This document shows, piece after piece, positions 15,191-15,211 of a stretch of 15,211 bases of DNA (position 1 is the stretch's first letter; every line of letters begins with the position of its first letter). A program made the position numbers and the translations under genes. The notes beneath the pieces are model-generated. The model saw nothing but the letters and a program-made list of their open reading frames with translations, made no database searches and was not told the DNA's origin. Source of the stretch: an uncultured Lachnospiraceae bacterium (GTDB lineage: Bacteria > Bacillota > Clostridia > Lachnospirales > Lachnospiraceae); NCBI GenBank assembly GCA_948438565.1, contig CAOJLW010000019.1, positions 1 to 15,211 of the forward strand, in the 5' to 3' direction.

Positions 15191-15211
15191 TATCTGCGGC
15201 TCCTTATATAA
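15191..15211 (-). promoter_or_regulatory. Leader of the first gene with AAGGAG ribosome site
   Basis: Only 21 bases precede cpsB before the window ends. They hold AAGGAG (15200-15205) and an AT-rich stretch (15206-15211). No promoter can be claimed; the operon promoter, or further upstream genes, lie beyond the right edge. Confidence 0.5.

Overview
The window is a single, uninterrupted polysaccharide biosynthesis operon. All 15 genes lie on the minus strand, so it reads from the right edge to the left. Adjacent genes overlap by up to 8 nt or are separated by at most 66 nt, and no terminator or internal promoter is evident. The phosphatase/chain-length/kinase trio, the EpsG-type polymerase, the Shine-Dalgarno-rich starts and the AT-rich DNA point to a low-GC Firmicute, most likely a gut clostridium of the Lachnospiraceae type. 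The genus is an inference.

Right-hand block (15190 to 10354): a PHP-type tyrosine phosphatase (CpsB), a Wzz-type chain-length protein (CpsC), a BY-kinase (CpsD) with a striking tyrosine tail, an initiating polyprenyl-phosphate sugar-1-phosphate transferase, and a GT4 glycosyltransferase. This is the conserved control and initiation end of a Wzx/Wzy-type pathway and has moderate GC.

Middle and left block (10340 to 1): a TupA-like ATP-grasp protein, two tandem sugar-transfer-associated ATP-grasp proteins, two GT4 glycosyltransferases, an EpsG-type polymerase, a Wzx-like flippase, a membrane O-acyltransferase, a second TupA-like ATP-grasp protein, and the first 56 codons of a CapA-type protein that runs off the left edge. 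From 9440 down to about 3750 the DNA is markedly more AT-rich, as expected of the serotype-specific part of such loci.

How the genes fit together (inferred): a sugar phosphate is loaded onto undecaprenyl phosphate, three GT4 enzymes extend the repeat unit, the flippase exports it, the EpsG protein polymerises it, and the CpsBCD phosphorelay controls chain length. The unusual part is four predicted ATP-grasp ligases plus a CapA-type protein, which suggests that the polymer carries amino-acid or peptide substituents. No nucleotide-sugar synthesis genes are present, so those enzymes must be encoded elsewhere.

One ATP-grasp gene (7235-8305) appears damaged. A one-base frameshift near 7287-7292 replaces its C terminus, and the residue expected to be a metal-binding Asp is Asn.
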